From assembly GCA_963845445.1 (NCBI GenBank), contig CAWJSE010000002.1:186001-250000 (forward strand): a stretch of 64,000 nt of DNA, read 5' to 3'. Made by a program: the position numbers and the translations under genes. The DNA is from JABDBL01 sp963845445. Its GTDB lineage: Bacteria; Cyanobacteriota; Vampirovibrionia; Obscuribacterales; Obscuribacteraceae. Every line of letters begins with the position of its first letter. Position 1 is the stretch's first letter. Below, piece by piece: positions 8,804-17,797 of the stretch. The notes under the pieces were generated by a model. That model ran no database searches. It was not told the origin of the DNA and saw nothing but the letters and a program-made list of their open reading frames with translations.

Positions 8804-9904
8804 TTGTCAAATCGTCGATTTATAGTCAACGCACTTTTATGCATCGGTTTGATGATACCGATTACAGTATCAGTATATGTGCGATTTCATCAAAACAGTA
8901 AACCTAAAATTGCCGTAATTACCAATTGTGCAGTTGATTTTTGGGTAATCGCAGGTAAAGGAGCTGAATTAGCTGCAAAGGACTTTAAGGCTGATGTAGA
9001 CTTTCGCATGCCGGCGTTGATGACAGCCGCTGAACAGCATCGGGTAATAGAGGACTTAGTAGTAAGAGGTGTGCAAGGAATTGCTATTAGCGTAGTTGAC
9101 AGTGCCAACCAAACAAGCGTTTTGAATCGTATTATTCCTGATAGTGTTTATTTCATTACTCAAGATGGCGATCTCGGCCCAGGCAGTAAGCGTAAGTGCT
9201 ACTTAGGCACAGATAATGTGCAAGCAGGCTGGAGAGTGGGCCGGTTGGTACGAGAGGTTATACCGCTTGGTGGCAAAATTGTCATTTTTGTGGGGAAGCT
9301 AGATGTCTCAAATGCTAGAGAGCGTCGGCAAGGTGTTATTGCCGCTATAGCAGGAATTTCACAAGAAAAATGTAAGGGACAAATTGCGCAGGAACTTGCC
9401 AGTAGTCCCTATCCGGTAATTTTAGGAAAATATACTTTGCTGGACACAAAAACTGACAATGCAGATAAAGAGAAGTGTTACGCCAACGTCGTAGATACTC
9501 TGGTCAAACATCCTGAGGTGAATTGTCTGGTTGGTTTGTGGGGCTATAATGTGCCGGCCATGATAGCAGGTGTTAAAAGAGAGAAGAAAGAAAATCAAAT
9601 TAAGCTGGTGGGATTTGATGAAGAAGAAATGACATTGCAGGGACTGAGAGATGGTCTTTTGCATGGCACGGTGGTGCAGAATCCTTATATGTTCGGATAT
9701 GAATCTGTGCATATACTTGATCATTGCATAAAAACAAAGGGCAATCTGCCTAAAGACATGCCAAAAAATATTGAGCTAGAAAACTTACCAGACGGACCAC
9801 ATTACTTCGTGGCTCCTCGGGTAATAAAGAAGGCTAATGATGGTGGATTGTTTGATATGGGCGTTGATGTCTTTGCCGCTGATTTAAAGCAAAAGAAAGG
9901 CTAA
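8804..9904 (+). CDS. Sugar-type ABC importer substrate-binding protein (first of two)
   Basis: A periplasmic binding protein of the ribose/galactose (LacI-like, type I) class, with IAVITNCAVDFW at the start of the mature fold and VGFDEEEM near the hinge. A hydrophobic N-terminal segment (GLMIPITVSVYV) anchors it and no lipobox is visible. The frame is open from 8723, but that TTG lies in the likely -35 box. Alignment with the next gene places the start at the TTG at 8804, whose ribosome binding site is weak. It is strongly similar to the next gene, so the pair is a tandem duplicate feeding one transporter. The ligand is unknown. Confidence 0.8.
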   Translation: MSNRRFIVNALLCIGLMIPITVSVYVRFHQNSKPKIAVITNCAVDFWVIAGKGAELAAKDFKADVDFRMPALMTAAEQHRVIEDLVVRGVQGIAISVVDSANQTSVLNRIIPDSVYFITQDGDLGPGSKRKCYLGTDNVQAGWRVGRLVREVIPLGGKIVIFVGKLDVSNARERRQGVIAAIAGISQEKCKGQIAQELASSPYPVILGKYTLLDTKTDNADKEKCYANVVDTLVKHPEVNCLVGLWGYNVPAMIAGVKREKKENQIKLVGFDEEEMTLQGLRDGLLHGTVVQNPYMFGYESVHILDHCIKTKGNLPKDMPKNIELENLPDGPHYFVAPRVIKKANDGGLFDMGVDVFAADLKQKKG

Positions 9905-9905
9905 T

Positions 9906-11027
9906 ATGTCAATATTTCGATCGAAGTTACCGGACAAGAGCAAATTGATGCCATTAGTTCTTTGCGTTTTTCTTATGATACCAATGGCAGTATCAATATA
10001 TGTGCGCTTACACCAGAACAATAAACCTAAAATTGCCGTAATTACCAATTGTGCTGTGGACTTCTGGACAATAGTGGGCTTAGGTGCCAAAGCCGGAAAA
10101 AGAGATTTTAACGCAGAAGTAGAATTTCGCATGCCTGCCTTTCCCAGTGCAGCGGAACAACATCGGATAGTCGAGGATTCTCTTGCTAAAGGTGTACAGG
10201 GAATAGCTATCAGTCCTATTGATGCGCTAAACCAAACTGCGGTCTTTAATCACATTGTTCCAAGTAATGTTTATTTGATTGCCCAAGACGGAGATTTTGG
10301 CAAAGGAAGCAAAAGAAAGTGTTACATAGGCACCGACAATGCTAAGGGCGGCTGGAAAGCAGGAAAATTAGTTCTAGAAGCAATTCCTAAAGGTGGCAAT
10401 GTAGTGATCTTTGCCAGTAATGTTGACCAATTATGTTTGCAAGAGCGCCGTCAAGGAGTTATAGCTGCTTTAGCCGGATTAGCAGAATCTGATTGCAAGA
10501 GCAACTTGGCACATAAACTATCTGCTCAAACATCGCCTATTCATTTAGGAAAATACACTTTGATTGCTACTATGACGGATAACGCAGATAAGGAAAAATG
10601 CAATGCCAATGTATTAGACACATTGATTAAACATCCTGAAGTTAACTGTTTGGTAGGATTGTGCTGTCATAATCCGCCGGCCATGTTATTAGGAGTGCGG
10701 AAAGAAAAAAGGCAAGCAGATATTAAACTGATTGGTTTTGATGAAGATGAGCTTACATTGCAAGGGATCAAAGATGGAGCAGTTTATGGAACCGTTGTAC
10801 AGAATCCTTATTTATTCGGTTATGAATCTGTGCATATCCTTGATAATTGCATAAAAACAGGAGGAAACTTGCCAATGCAAATGCCGAGTAAGGTTAAACC
10901 AGAGAAACTAATCGACGGGCTGCATTATTTTGTAGCCCCGCGTGTGATAAAAAAAGCCAATGATGGTAAATTATTTGACTTAGATGTCGACACATTTGCT
11001 GCCGACTTAAAACAGAAGAAGAGTTAG
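9906..11027 (+). CDS. Sugar-type ABC importer substrate-binding protein (second of two)
   Basis: A 373-residue paralogue of the preceding gene, starting one base after its stop. Both share VITNCAVDFW, KRKCY(L/I)GTDN, DNADKEKC and FGYESVHILD. A single N-terminal hydrophobic segment (about 14-32) precedes the type I periplasmic-binding fold. The two differ around the likely ligand pocket (GLWGYNVPA versus GLCCHNPPA), so they may bind different ligands or affinities. It directly precedes the ATPase gene. Confidence 0.88.
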   Translation: MSIFRSKLPDKSKLMPLVLCVFLMIPMAVSIYVRLHQNNKPKIAVITNCAVDFWTIVGLGAKAGKRDFNAEVEFRMPAFPSAAEQHRIVEDSLAKGVQGIAISPIDALNQTAVFNHIVPSNVYLIAQDGDFGKGSKRKCYIGTDNAKGGWKAGKLVLEAIPKGGNVVIFASNVDQLCLQERRQGVIAALAGLAESDCKSNLAHKLSAQTSPIHLGKYTLIATMTDNADKEKCNANVLDTLIKHPEVNCLVGLCCHNPPAMLLGVRKEKRQADIKLIGFDEDELTLQGIKDGAVYGTVVQNPYLFGYESVHILDNCIKTGGNLPMQMPSKVKPEKLIDGLHYFVAPRVIKKANDGKLFDLDVDTFAADLKQKKS

Positions 11028-11028
11028 A

Positions 11029-12534
11029 ATGTCTTATTTTTTAGAAGCTAAACAAATTTGCAAGTCTTTTCCAGGGCTGCAGGCATTGAACAATGTTGAT
11101 CTGAAAGTCAACAAGGGAGAGATACTAGCTGTTGTGGGCGAAAACGGGGCTGGTAAGTCAACTTTAATGAAAATTTTTGGTGGTGTAATAAAGCCTGATA
11201 AAGGTGAAATATTGCTCGATGGACAGACTGTGGATATTCACAATATTCCACAGGCACGAAAATTAGGCATTGCTTTAATTCATCAAGAGTTGAACTTAGC
11301 GGAAAATCTTGATGTGGCGGCCAATATATTTCTTGGGCAAGAACCAAAGCGTGGCGGTGTGCTGAGATTGCTTGACAATAAAGTTTATGATCAGGCAAAT
11401 CAAATTATGCAAGAGCTCGGTCTTAATTGTTCGCCTCGTACTTTAGTTGGTGAATTATCAGTAGGACAAAAGCAATTGGTTGAAATTGCCCGTGCTCTTT
11501 CTTTTCGGTTTCGCATTTTAATAATGGACGAACCTACTGCTAGTTTGTCTTTAGAAGAAAGTAATCGGTTGTTCGGCATTATAAATGCCTTGAAGCAAAA
11601 AGACGTGACCGTCTTGTACATTTCTCATCGTCTAAAAGAAATTGAAGAAATCGCTGATCGTGTCACAGTACTGCGCGATGGCTTAAATTCTGGTGAACTA
11701 CAAAAAGGTGAAGTTAAGCATGAAGCGATGGTTAGCCTAATGGTGGGTAGAGAATTAAAACAATTCTTTCAACACGCGCATCGTGTTGATAAGGTAAACG
11801 AGCCGCTATTGCGCGTTGAAGCATTACGCTACTTAGATAATCAAAAGCCAATCAGCTTTGATATTCATCCAGGAGAAATTGTGGGTATGTCAGGACTAGC
11901 AGGCTCTGGACGGACCGAGTTAGCTGAAACGCTAATCGGCGTAAGAACAAAATTGACGGGAAACATTTCTCTTGCGGGTCAAAATATTTCTATCTACTCT
12001 CCAGCGGATGCTATAAAAGAAGGTATTTTTCTTGTTCCAGAAGATAGACGTTTGCACGGTTTGATTTTATCAGCTAGTGTTAAAGATAATATTCTACTAG
12101 GATCTCTCAATAGTATTGGTCATTTAGGGTTAATACCAGCGCATGGTGGTAATTCATTAGCCAAGGAAATGTGTGACAAGCTAGCTATAAAAACACCCAG
12201 CCTCAGTCAACAGATAGGCTTCTTAAGTGGTGGCAATCAACAGAAAGTTGTTTTAGCTAAATGGTTATGTCGTAAGCCGCGCGTCTTAATTTTTGATGAA
12301 CCGACACAGGGTATTGATGTCGGGGCCAAAGCAGAAATTTATGCCCTAATGGACGAACTGGCAAAAGATGGAGTTGGTATTCTTATGATTTCTAGTGATC
12401 TGGAAGAAATTTTGCATGTCAGCGATCGAGTACTGGTTATGCATCACGGTTCAATAGCTGGTGAACTGACCGGTAGAAATATCTCGGAGGCGTCGATCAT
12501 GAATTTAGCTACTGGGGGACAGGTTGCCGCATGA
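11029..12534 (+). CDS. Sugar ABC transporter ATP-binding protein (RbsA/MglA type)
   Basis: A 501-residue double ATPase. The first domain has Walker A GENGAGKST, signature LSVGQKQ and Walker B ILIMDEPTA. The second has GLAGSGRTE, LSGGNQQK and VLIFDEPTQGID, with the degenerate second Walker A typical of RbsA, MglA and XylG. It powers uptake of a monosaccharide or related ligand delivered by the two upstream binding proteins. Its stop overlaps the permease start (ATGA). Confidence 0.95.
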   Translation: MSYFLEAKQICKSFPGLQALNNVDLKVNKGEILAVVGENGAGKSTLMKIFGGVIKPDKGEILLDGQTVDIHNIPQARKLGIALIHQELNLAENLDVAANIFLGQEPKRGGVLRLLDNKVYDQANQIMQELGLNCSPRTLVGELSVGQKQLVEIARALSFRFRILIMDEPTASLSLEESNRLFGIINALKQKDVTVLYISHRLKEIEEIADRVTVLRDGLNSGELQKGEVKHEAMVSLMVGRELKQFFQHAHRVDKVNEPLLRVEALRYLDNQKPISFDIHPGEIVGMSGLAGSGRTELAETLIGVRTKLTGNISLAGQNISIYSPADAIKEGIFLVPEDRRLHGLILSASVKDNILLGSLNSIGHLGLIPAHGGNSLAKEMCDKLAIKTPSLSQQIGFLSGGNQQKVVLAKWLCRKPRVLIFDEPTQGIDVGAKAEIYALMDELAKDGVGILMISSDLEEILHVSDRVLVMHHGSIAGELTGRNISEASIMNLATGGQVAA

Positions 12535-13478
12535 AAAAGCTGACTGGTTTGATTGTTTTTCTAGTTGTTCTTTATATAGCCCTGGCAATTGCAGTGCCCT
12601 CCCAAGGTTTCGCTTTGAATAATTACAATCTGGCTGAACGCATTGGACAATATGGCATCATAAGTCTTGGCGCCGCTTTAGTTATTATTACCGGCGGAAT
12701 AGATTTATCCGTTGGTTCTGTAGTGGTCCTCAGTGCCACAGCTTGCGCTATTTTACTTACAGATAAAAGTTTTCATCTTGATCCTATGATAGCACTACCC
12801 ATAGTGCTTTTAGGTGGGGCAATTATTGGCTTAATCCACGGCTTATTAATAACAAAAATGAATTTACCACCTTTTATGGTTACTCTTTGTGGATTATTTA
12901 TTTATCGTGGGGTAGCCAGAACCATTTCAGGCAATATGTCCAAAGGTATAGGCAATCAATGTATTGAGCTCAGACAATTTCTTTACGAAGGGGATGTATT
13001 GGGTTTGCCACGCTTTTTGATAATCTACATTGTTTTGGCTATAGTCGCAGCAATATTTTTACATTTTAGTGTTTATGGTCGCTACCTTTATGCCATTGGC
13101 GGTAATGAAAAGGCTGCTAAATATTCTGGTATTGCTACCGATAAATATAAGATACTTTCATATGTTTTGTGTTCTATATTGGCCGCCTTTTTTGGCATCT
13201 TATTTTTGATGAAAAATAACGCCGTCACACCTTCTTCTGACGGCTTTTTCTTAGAACTTTATGCTATTGCTGGCGCAGTTTTAGGTGGCTGTAGCTTGCG
13301 AGGAGGAGAAGGTACCGTTATCGGTATCACCATAGGCACAGCCATCATGTGGATATTGCCTAATTTGACTAATATGTGGGGCGTGCCTTCAGAACTGGAA
13401 TTTATAGTGATTGGTTCTGCGCTGTTGCTTGGAGCAATTATGGATGAGAAGTTGCGACCTGCTTCGGTAGCCGGTTAG
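12531..13478 (+). CDS. Sugar ABC transporter permease (RbsC type)
   Basis: A 315-residue membrane protein with about eight to ten membrane segments. The signature GGIDLSVGSVV and the loop AIGGNEKAAKYSGI are diagnostic of the RbsC/AraH/XylH (BPD_transp_2) family. It is the last gene of the four-gene importer operon and overlaps the ATPase gene by four bases. It converges on the second ABC system with 14 bases between the stops. Confidence 0.95.
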   Translation: MKKLTGLIVFLVVLYIALAIAVPSQGFALNNYNLAERIGQYGIISLGAALVIITGGIDLSVGSVVVLSATACAILLTDKSFHLDPMIALPIVLLGGAIIGLIHGLLITKMNLPPFMVTLCGLFIYRGVARTISGNMSKGIGNQCIELRQFLYEGDVLGLPRFLIIYIVLAIVAAIFLHFSVYGRYLYAIGGNEKAAKYSGIATDKYKILSYVLCSILAAFFGILFLMKNNAVTPSSDGFFLELYAIAGAVLGGCSLRGGEGTVIGITIGTAIMWILPNLTNMWGVPSELEFIVIGSALLLGAIMDEKLRPASVAG

Positions 13479-13492
13479 AGAAGTACGAGATC

Positions 13493-14272
13493 CTATAAAT
13501 ATTTCCATTTCAGAATCCACTTTTCAAGACGCTCTACCAAAACGGTCAATGCAAGAGCAATAAAGATAAGCATTATGATTCCAACAATTACAGTGGCCAT
13601 ATCATACAAACCGGATGCTTTGACAATCATGTAGCCTAGACCTTCTTCAGATGATATAAATTCACCGATAAAAGCTCCCAGTAGGGCAAGACCAATATTT
13701 AACTTAGCGGCGTTTATAACCCAGATTAGGGAAGATGGCACCACTATCAAACGAAAGGTTTGTTGACGATTGGCACCCACTACTTGCATTAGGCGCAAAA
13801 ATTTTGGCTCAACAGACATGGCTCCCTGATAGCTTTGTACTATAGCTACAGATATAGTAGAAATAAAGGCAAGCATAATTTTTGACCAGATGCCGATGCC
13901 AAACCAAACAATAATAATTGGTGCTAGAGCGAAAATGGGAATAGTAGCTAGAGCAGTGATATAGGGCTTGGCGATTTTCGCTACGAGCTGAGAGTACCAC
14001 AGACACAGTCCGATCATCGCACCGCATACGGTGCCTAAAGAAAATCCGCTCAAGGACTCCAGGATTGTCACCCAGCTATTGCGAAGCAACTCACCGCTAG
14101 CTAATAATTTGACAAAGGCCGAGAATACTTGACTGGGCGATGAAAAAATAAATTGTGCTTGTGGATTTTTTTCGGTAAAGAGAGACCAAACTGATACAAA
14201 AACAAGCAACGGCAATAGATAGAGAAATAGCTCCATCAATTTTGTTTTTCCTATCGATGCTGTACTGTCCAT
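13493..14272 (-). CDS. ABC transporter permease, nitrate/sulfonate/taurine type
   Basis: A 259-residue permease of the SsuC/TauC family with about six membrane segments and the EAA-type loop around GANRQQTFRLIVVPSSL. I use the ATG at 14272, two bases after the ATPase stop and five bases after AGAGAAG, in place of the upstream start at 14308 that would overlap the ATPase gene by 34 bases. It is the last gene of the binding protein, ATPase, permease operon. Confidence 0.9.
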   Translation of the reverse strand: MDSTASIGKTKLMELFLYLLPLLVFVSVWSLFTEKNPQAQFIFSSPSQVFSAFVKLLASGELLRNSWVTILESLSGFSLGTVCGAMIGLCLWYSQLVAKIAKPYITALATIPIFALAPIIIVWFGIGIWSKIMLAFISTISVAIVQSYQGAMSVEPKFLRLMQVVGANRQQTFRLIVVPSSLIWVINAAKLNIGLALLGAFIGEFISSEEGLGYMIVKASGLYDMATVIVGIIMLIFIALALTVLVERLEKWILKWKYL

Positions 14273-14274
14273 TT

Positions 14275-15090
14275 CTACTTCTCTATTACCGTACGTAGTC
14301 GGGACCATATTGAATTATAATATTGCGTGAATCTATTCATTCCGCGTACTTCTTCAGGCGTTCGATCCTCTTGTCCAAAGTCAATAGCAAATTCGTCGCT
14401 AAATTTTCCGCCCGCCGACATAATTAGCACTCTGTCAGCTATGGCTATAGCCTCGTCAATATCGTGCGTGATCAAAATAGCAGCTTTGTTTTGTTCTTTT
14501 ATCAACTGATACACTTCATTCTCTAACCGTAATTTAGTAAAAAAGTCTAGGGACGAAAAAGGTTCATCGAGCAAAAGTATGCGCGGATCAAACATTAGTG
14601 TCTGCATAATGCTTATGCGCTGTCGCATGCCGCCAGATAACTGGGTAGGATACTGTTGCAAAATGGTTCTATCTAGATGAAAAATATGCAAATATCGCTC
14701 AATAAGATCATTAACAGTACCTTTAGTAATTTCTTCCACTATTTCCGTTGCTAGCATAAGATTGGATTGGACGGTTCGCCATGGCAAAAGCGCATCGTCT
14801 TGGAAAATATAGCCAATTTGCTGTCGTAATCTGTGTTTCTTTGGCTCCAGTGTATTATCTGCAAACTCGATTTTGCCCGCTTGCGGTTTAAGTAAGCCAG
14901 CAATAAGATTTAGTAGAGTGCTTTTACCGCAGCCGCTGGCTCCTAAGATTGCCACTATTTCGCCTGATTTTAAATTTAAGGACAAATCGGTAATATTGGG
15001 CTTAGAGTCGGCCGCCGAGTAGGCAAAGTGTAAGCCGGAAATAGTAAGTAAATCAGCAGATTCAATAGCCATTTCTTCCATTATTTTCAT
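14275..15090 (-). CDS. ABC transporter ATP-binding protein, nitrate/sulfonate/taurine type
   Basis: A single ATPase domain with Walker A GASGCGKST, signature LSGGMRQR and Walker B ILLLDEPFSSLD, followed by ITHDIDEA. This set is typical of SsuB/TauB/ThiZ proteins. I take the ATG at 15090; a TTG at 15096 is also in frame, as are later ATGs. It lies between the genes for the binding protein (14 bases upstream) and the permease. Confidence 0.93.
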   Translation of the reverse strand: MKIMEEMAIESADLLTISGLHFAYSAADSKPNITDLSLNLKSGEIVAILGASGCGKSTLLNLIAGLLKPQAGKIEFADNTLEPKKHRLRQQIGYIFQDDALLPWRTVQSNLMLATEIVEEITKGTVNDLIERYLHIFHLDRTILQQYPTQLSGGMRQRISIMQTLMFDPRILLLDEPFSSLDFFTKLRLENEVYQLIKEQNKAAILITHDIDEAIAIADRVLIMSAGGKFSDEFAIDFGQEDRTPEEVRGMNRFTQYYNSIWSRLRTVIEK

Positions 15091-15103
15091 CGCCAAATCT
15101 TAT

Positions 15104-16105
15104 TTACTGACTGGCATTTTTTGCAAAAGTCATGTCCACATTATTTTGATAACTGGCGGAAGTACCAGAATCTTGCAAATCGCCTATTTCTTTTCTTAGA
15201 TTAATAGCTTTATCCCAGGCCTGTTGCGAAAGCACCGGTGAGATAGGACTGCTGCCTTCGCTAATCATGCGCTTAAGTGCCTCGTTGATGGCTTTTTCGT
15301 CTACTTCCGGAAATTCTGTTTTTGCCACAGCCAGAGTGCCTGCAAAATCCTGGTGTATGTATTTCATGGCTTTAGCAATAGCTTTTACTGCTGCTTGGAT
15401 TTCTTTGCTATTTTCCTTGTAGTATTTATCGCTCACCATCAAACCGGTAAATGCTGCGTCTCCAAAATAGTCGCTGGTGGAATACAAAATTCTGGCTCCT
15501 TGTTGAACCAGTTTCGATACATTTGGCTCAAATTCCATGGCCATATCAGCTTGATTTGCTTTTATCATAGCCGGTAACGAGCCATAGGCTCCCTGAATTA
15601 TTTTGGCATTAACCGGTTTGCCATTATTGCGCAGAATTTCAGTTATCACTGCATAACAAGTAGACGGAGCCGGCAAAGAAGCAATGCGATAACCGCTGAA
15701 GTCGGTTGGGCTAACTATCTTTTTTATTTTTGGATCGAAAGTAATAATTGAAAATGGCACTCTTCTTACAATGCCTGCCACTACTTTCCCCCCCTGTCCG
15801 CGCTTTCTGGCAATGGCTACAAAAGTAGGATCAGAAACACCAAATTGAGCATTGCCACTGGCGAGAGCAGTGAACGTTTTTTCGTCTCCGCCAGTACTAA
15901 TCAATTTGACGTCTAAACCCTGGTCTTTGAAAAATCCTCTATCTAAAGCAACATATATTGGCATGTAAAGGAAGATATGACCGTATTGAGCAATGGTTAT
16001 TTTTTGTGCTGTCTCGCTCGATAAAGCAAAAGATCCAAGCATAAAAGCACCTGTAATTATGCTCAGCAATATTACATGAAGCAATTTCCGGCTGCAATTA
16101 ATCAT
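15104..16105 (-). CDS. ABC transporter substrate-binding protein (SsuA/NMT1-like)
   Basis: A 333-residue secreted binding protein with an N-terminal signal sequence cleaved near ALS-SETA. It has the SsuA/THI5 fold start KITIAQYGHIFLYMPIYVAL followed by DRGFFKDQGLDVKL. Family members bind sulfonates, taurine, nitrate or thiamine precursors; the sequence alone does not choose. It is the first gene of the three-gene importer operon that runs leftwards. Confidence 0.9.
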   Translation of the reverse strand: MINCSRKLLHVILLSIITGAFMLGSFALSSETAQKITIAQYGHIFLYMPIYVALDRGFFKDQGLDVKLISTGGDEKTFTALASGNAQFGVSDPTFVAIARKRGQGGKVVAGIVRRVPFSIITFDPKIKKIVSPTDFSGYRIASLPAPSTCYAVITEILRNNGKPVNAKIIQGAYGSLPAMIKANQADMAMEFEPNVSKLVQQGARILYSTSDYFGDAAFTGLMVSDKYYKENSKEIQAAVKAIAKAMKYIHQDFAGTLAVAKTEFPEVDEKAINEALKRMISEGSSPISPVLSQQAWDKAINLRKEIGDLQDSGTSASYQNNVDMTFAKNASQ

Positions 16106-16189
16106 TCTCTTCCTCGGATATTTTGTCCCTAAGTTGAGATATTTTATCCTACTTTAAGTGTATTTGTTGTCAACAGCATGCTCCCTTTA

Positions 16190-17560
16190 TCAAAGACCGC
16201 CAACTGAGACTTGGTCCTTGTACCAATCGATATTTCTTGTTAGGTACATGATGGCCACTAAGAAAATAAATAGTCCAATCGTTCCGCATAACAAAGATAA
16301 GTCTTCCAGCTGCAATAAAATGTACAGATATACATATAACGAGGACAGCATCCCTCCTATAATAAAGGCCAAATGCTTTTGGGCGTTCCCGATAATGGCA
16401 TAAGAATAAAGGGTGATCGCACCGACAATTGCCAAGCTAGCAATAGTATAGGCTGGATTAAAGCCAATTACTTCTGCAAATGCCAAAAGGAGCAAGTAGA
16501 ACAAACACAAGGCGCAGCCGATTAAAAAATATTGAAACGGATGCAAACGCAATTTGCCCAAAATTTCAAAGATGAAATAGGTCGAGAAAGTTAAAACAAG
16601 AAATAGGATAGCGTATTTGATTGCTCTGTCCGACTCGCGATAAGAGTCGATAGGATTTAAAAGAGACACCCCTACTTGCGATTCTTTTATTCTTTCTAGG
16701 CAATTGCGCTGACCGTCGAGAAAAACTTGAGGATAATTGCGAGCAAAATACGGAATGTCCCAACTTGCGCTGAAGCCGTTAGAGCTAATGTTTCTGGTTG
16801 TAGGCAAAACATTGCCCGTAAAACTGGGAGTGGACCAGTCCGAACTTACCTCAAATTTATTTTGTTTACCGATAGGTACAAAAGAAAAGGTTTCACTTCC
16901 TTTTAGAGCTAGCTTTAACGAGAATGGGATTGTATGCGATTCTGGTTGGTATTTGTATAGAGCATATAAGCCAGTATCGAAGAGGTGTATACCGTGAATG
17001 CCAGGAAGGATTTCTAATGATCTTCCGTCACATTGCAAAATAGGATGCTCTTGAATATTTTTTGATTGTGAAATATTTATTGCCAGAAAAGCATCATTCC
17101 AAATAATATTGTCTTCCGCTATTTTTAATTCTTTCAAATCGTCCAGACTAAAATTACCTTTGGCTGTTAAATTGCTTGTATATACCACTGACTTGTAAAT
17201 TCCTCTATAACGTATGCCTGACTTTAAATCATTGGTAATTGAATATTGATTAGGGAGCAAGTAAGCAAATTTAATTAGTTCAGTTTGTTTCCTTGTGTCA
17301 TATGGACTAAGTGGAGCTCTGTAAGGTATTACAAGGATAGGTCCTATGACAGTTTGACTGCTGCCCCAAGTATCTGCTATTTCACGACTGACCTCGTTTT
17401 TGCGATTTTGTCGTTCAGTAATCACTCCAGAAATCATCCACAACGGTATTAGTAATCCTAAGATCAACAAGACAATCACACAGACTTTCGTCATCACTGA
17501 TTTATTGCTATTTCCTTTTAGGAACTTTGAGAATTCTTCTTCGCTTTTTTGCGTACTCAT
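16190..17560 (-). CDS. creD: CreD-family inner membrane protein
   Basis: A 456-residue protein with a cytoplasmic start, one membrane segment (about 23-45), a periplasmic domain carrying RQNRKNEVSREIADTWG and GPILVIPY, and five C-terminal membrane segments. This matches CreD, an envelope protein linked to stress resistance and, in some bacteria, to colicin or beta-lactam response. No creBC two-component genes lie next to it, so regulation is unknown. It stands alone between the ABC operon and metG. Confidence 0.88.
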   Translation of the reverse strand: MSTQKSEEEFSKFLKGNSNKSVMTKVCVIVLLILGLLIPLWMISGVITERQNRKNEVSREIADTWGSSQTVIGPILVIPYRAPLSPYDTRKQTELIKFAYLLPNQYSITNDLKSGIRYRGIYKSVVYTSNLTAKGNFSLDDLKELKIAEDNIIWNDAFLAINISQSKNIQEHPILQCDGRSLEILPGIHGIHLFDTGLYALYKYQPESHTIPFSLKLALKGSETFSFVPIGKQNKFEVSSDWSTPSFTGNVLPTTRNISSNGFSASWDIPYFARNYPQVFLDGQRNCLERIKESQVGVSLLNPIDSYRESDRAIKYAILFLVLTFSTYFIFEILGKLRLHPFQYFLIGCALCLFYLLLLAFAEVIGFNPAYTIASLAIVGAITLYSYAIIGNAQKHLAFIIGGMLSSLYVYLYILLQLEDLSLLCGTIGLFIFLVAIMYLTRNIDWYKDQVSVGGL

Positions 17561-17797
17561 GATTCATTAATCTCCAATTCAGTTATTTATCGTTAGGATG
17601 ATAATAACAACGAGAATTGCTATCATGTCACTCAAAAGCGACACTTTTACGATCAGATAACGCAAACCTTGCTACAGAAAAACAATCTTTCACTTACGGA
17701 TCGCGAATAATACAGAATTAGCGAAAACACAGATTCATTGCGGATCTAACGTTGTTAACTTTGTAAGGCTCAAGCTAAGAATATGTTTTGATTGTAT

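Noticed and set aside
15353..15577. Plus-strand open frame within the SsuA-like gene
   Set aside because: It is antisense to a gene with clear family motifs.
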